Shown here piece by piece: positions 6,073-6,307 of a stretch of DNA of 6,307 nucleotides. The first letter of the stretch is position 1. Each line of letters begins with the position of its first letter. This stretch comes from JAWXUE01 sp044432925 (GTDB lineage: Bacteria > Bacillota_I > Bacilli_A > Acholeplasmatales > Anaeroplasmataceae), in NCBI GenBank assembly GCA_044432925.1, contig JAWXUE010000049.1:1-6307 (forward strand). The letters run 5' to 3'. A program made the position numbers and the translations under genes. The notes below the pieces were generated by a model. It made no database searches and was not told the DNA's origin. It saw nothing but the letters and a program-made list of their open reading frames with translations.

Positions 6073-6077
6073 CTCCT
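6073..6077 (-). promoter_or_regulatory. Ribosome site deciding the GntR start
   Basis: AGGAG on the minus strand includes the first base of the candidate GTG start at 6071-6073, leaving no spacing, but is 8 bases from TTG 6062-6064. TTG is therefore the more probable start. Confidence 0.6.
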
Positions 6078-6104
6078 AACTGTATTAACTGTACTATCTG
6101 TATT
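6078..6104 (-). promoter_or_regulatory. Three tandem 9-bp repeats, probable GntR operator
   Basis: In plus-strand reading the copies are AACTGTATT (6078-6086), AACTGTACT (6087-6095) and ATCTGTATT (6096-6104), back to back. They begin one base downstream of the -10 box, cover the predicted transcription start near 6099 and end next to the ribosome site. A repressor bound here would block initiation, which fits autoregulation by the GntR protein encoded just downstream. The repeat is plain in the sequence; the binding protein is inferred. Confidence 0.65.
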
Positions 6105-6105
6105 A

Positions 6106-6134
6106 ATTATATCAATGTGATTAAATATTGTCAA
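6106..6134 (-). promoter_or_regulatory. Consensus sigma-A type promoter of the GntR-ABC-lipoprotein operon
   Basis: The minus strand reads TTGACA (6129-6134), exactly 17 bases, then TATAAT (6106-6111). Both boxes match the housekeeping consensus perfectly with optimal spacing. Transcription should begin near 6099, leaving a short leader of about 35 bases. Such a strong core promoter normally needs repression, in line with the repeats at 6078-6104. Confidence 0.9.
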
Positions 6135-6167
6135 ATAAAAAAATAAAACCACTTTATAAGCGGTCTT
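6134..6167 (-). terminator. Intrinsic terminator of the right-edge gene, minus-strand specific
   Basis: On the minus strand AAGACCGCTT (6158-6167) pairs with AAGTGGTTTT (6145-6154) around a 3-base loop: ten pairs, two of them G-U, followed by ATTTTTTTATTT. On the plus strand those two positions become A-C mismatches, so the hairpin favours minus-strand RNA. It starts 15 bases after the stop of the right-edge gene, and its T-run abuts the -35 box of the next operon. Confidence 0.75.
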
Positions 6168-6182
6168 AGATATATATCATTT

Positions 6183-6307
6183 TTACTTTTTAACATTTGT
6201 ATTTCTTGCTCTAGAAAACCAAACATTATTATTTTTGTTTTGCCCTTGAGTTTCAAATGTATTTTTACATTTAGGACAATAATAATAAAAACCATATTGG
6301 CTTTTAC
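6183..6307 (-). CDS. C-terminal fragment of a protein with a CPKC zinc knuckle (enters from the right edge)
   Basis: The last 40 codons and a TAA stop (6183-6185) are present. The visible residues run KSQYGFYYYCPKCKNTFETQ and then GQNKNNNVWFSRARN to a KK end. One CxxC knuckle preceded by aromatic residues is typical of half a zinc ribbon; any partner cysteines would lie upstream, outside the window, since none follow. The tail is basic and asparagine-rich and looks soluble. A terminator follows 15 bases after the stop, which supports a real gene end. The family cannot be named from this piece. Confidence 0.65.
   Translation of the reverse strand, partial: KSQYGFYYYCPKCKNTFETQGQNKNNNVWFSRARNTNVKK

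Noticed and set aside
1..6307. CRISPR array, tRNA, rRNA, insertion sequence ends
   Set aside because: No spaced repeat array, cloverleaf-like sequence, rRNA-like block or transposase frame was seen on either strand.

Overview
The window is strongly AT-rich bacterial DNA from a low-GC Gram-positive lineage (Bacillota, in the broad Bacilli/Erysipelotrichia/Clostridia sense). Genes are tightly packed, have AGGAGG-type ribosome sites, and encode a lipobox lipoprotein and a YtrA-type GntR/ABC-2 transporter operon. Tryptophan is read from TGG and TGA works as a stop, so the standard bacterial code fits. No species is assigned.

Layout. (1) 1-82, minus: the first 27 codons of an unidentified gene leaving the left edge. 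(2) 83-367: a divergent, non-coding gap with a likely extended -10 promoter on the plus strand (212-220), a long imperfect hairpin (275-330) and an 11-bp-period direct repeat (328-346) just before the first ribosome site. (3) 368-3390, plus: three overlapping genes that match an ABC-three-component (ABC-3C) conflict/defence system. They are an effector-side protein with a zinc-knuckle HNH-like core and the 'FFVQNCEVF' C-terminal domain, a 76-residue middle component of the MC6 type, and a 545-residue SMC/Rad50-like ATPase of the DUF2326 family. (4) 3389-3442: a long hairpin that can terminate transcription from both sides. (5) 3443-6064, minus: a four-gene operon of GntR regulator (YtrA type), ABC ATPase, ABC-2 type permease and small lipoprotein. 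It is driven by a consensus promoter (6106-6134) with three tandem 9-bp repeats over the predicted start of transcription. (6) 6134-6307, minus: a terminator that folds well only on the minus strand, preceded by the last 40 codons of a protein with a CPKC zinc knuckle.

How the genes work together. In the ABC-3C operon the DUF2326 ATPase is expected to act as the sensor or motor, the small middle component as the linker, and the first protein as the effector or regulatory arm. The overlaps (17 and 23 bp) suggest translational coupling and fixed stoichiometry. In the minus operon the GntR protein probably represses its own promoter until an envelope or antibiotic-type signal releases it. The ATPase and permease would then form the exporter or lipid-remodelling transporter, with the lipoprotein on the outer face of the membrane. 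The two operons converge on one shared terminator and look functionally unrelated.

The system most worth following is the ABC-3C module. The class has been described by comparative genomics, but this copy has an HNH-like core in which the usual first catalytic histidine reads as asparagine, and it has an unusually structured leader.
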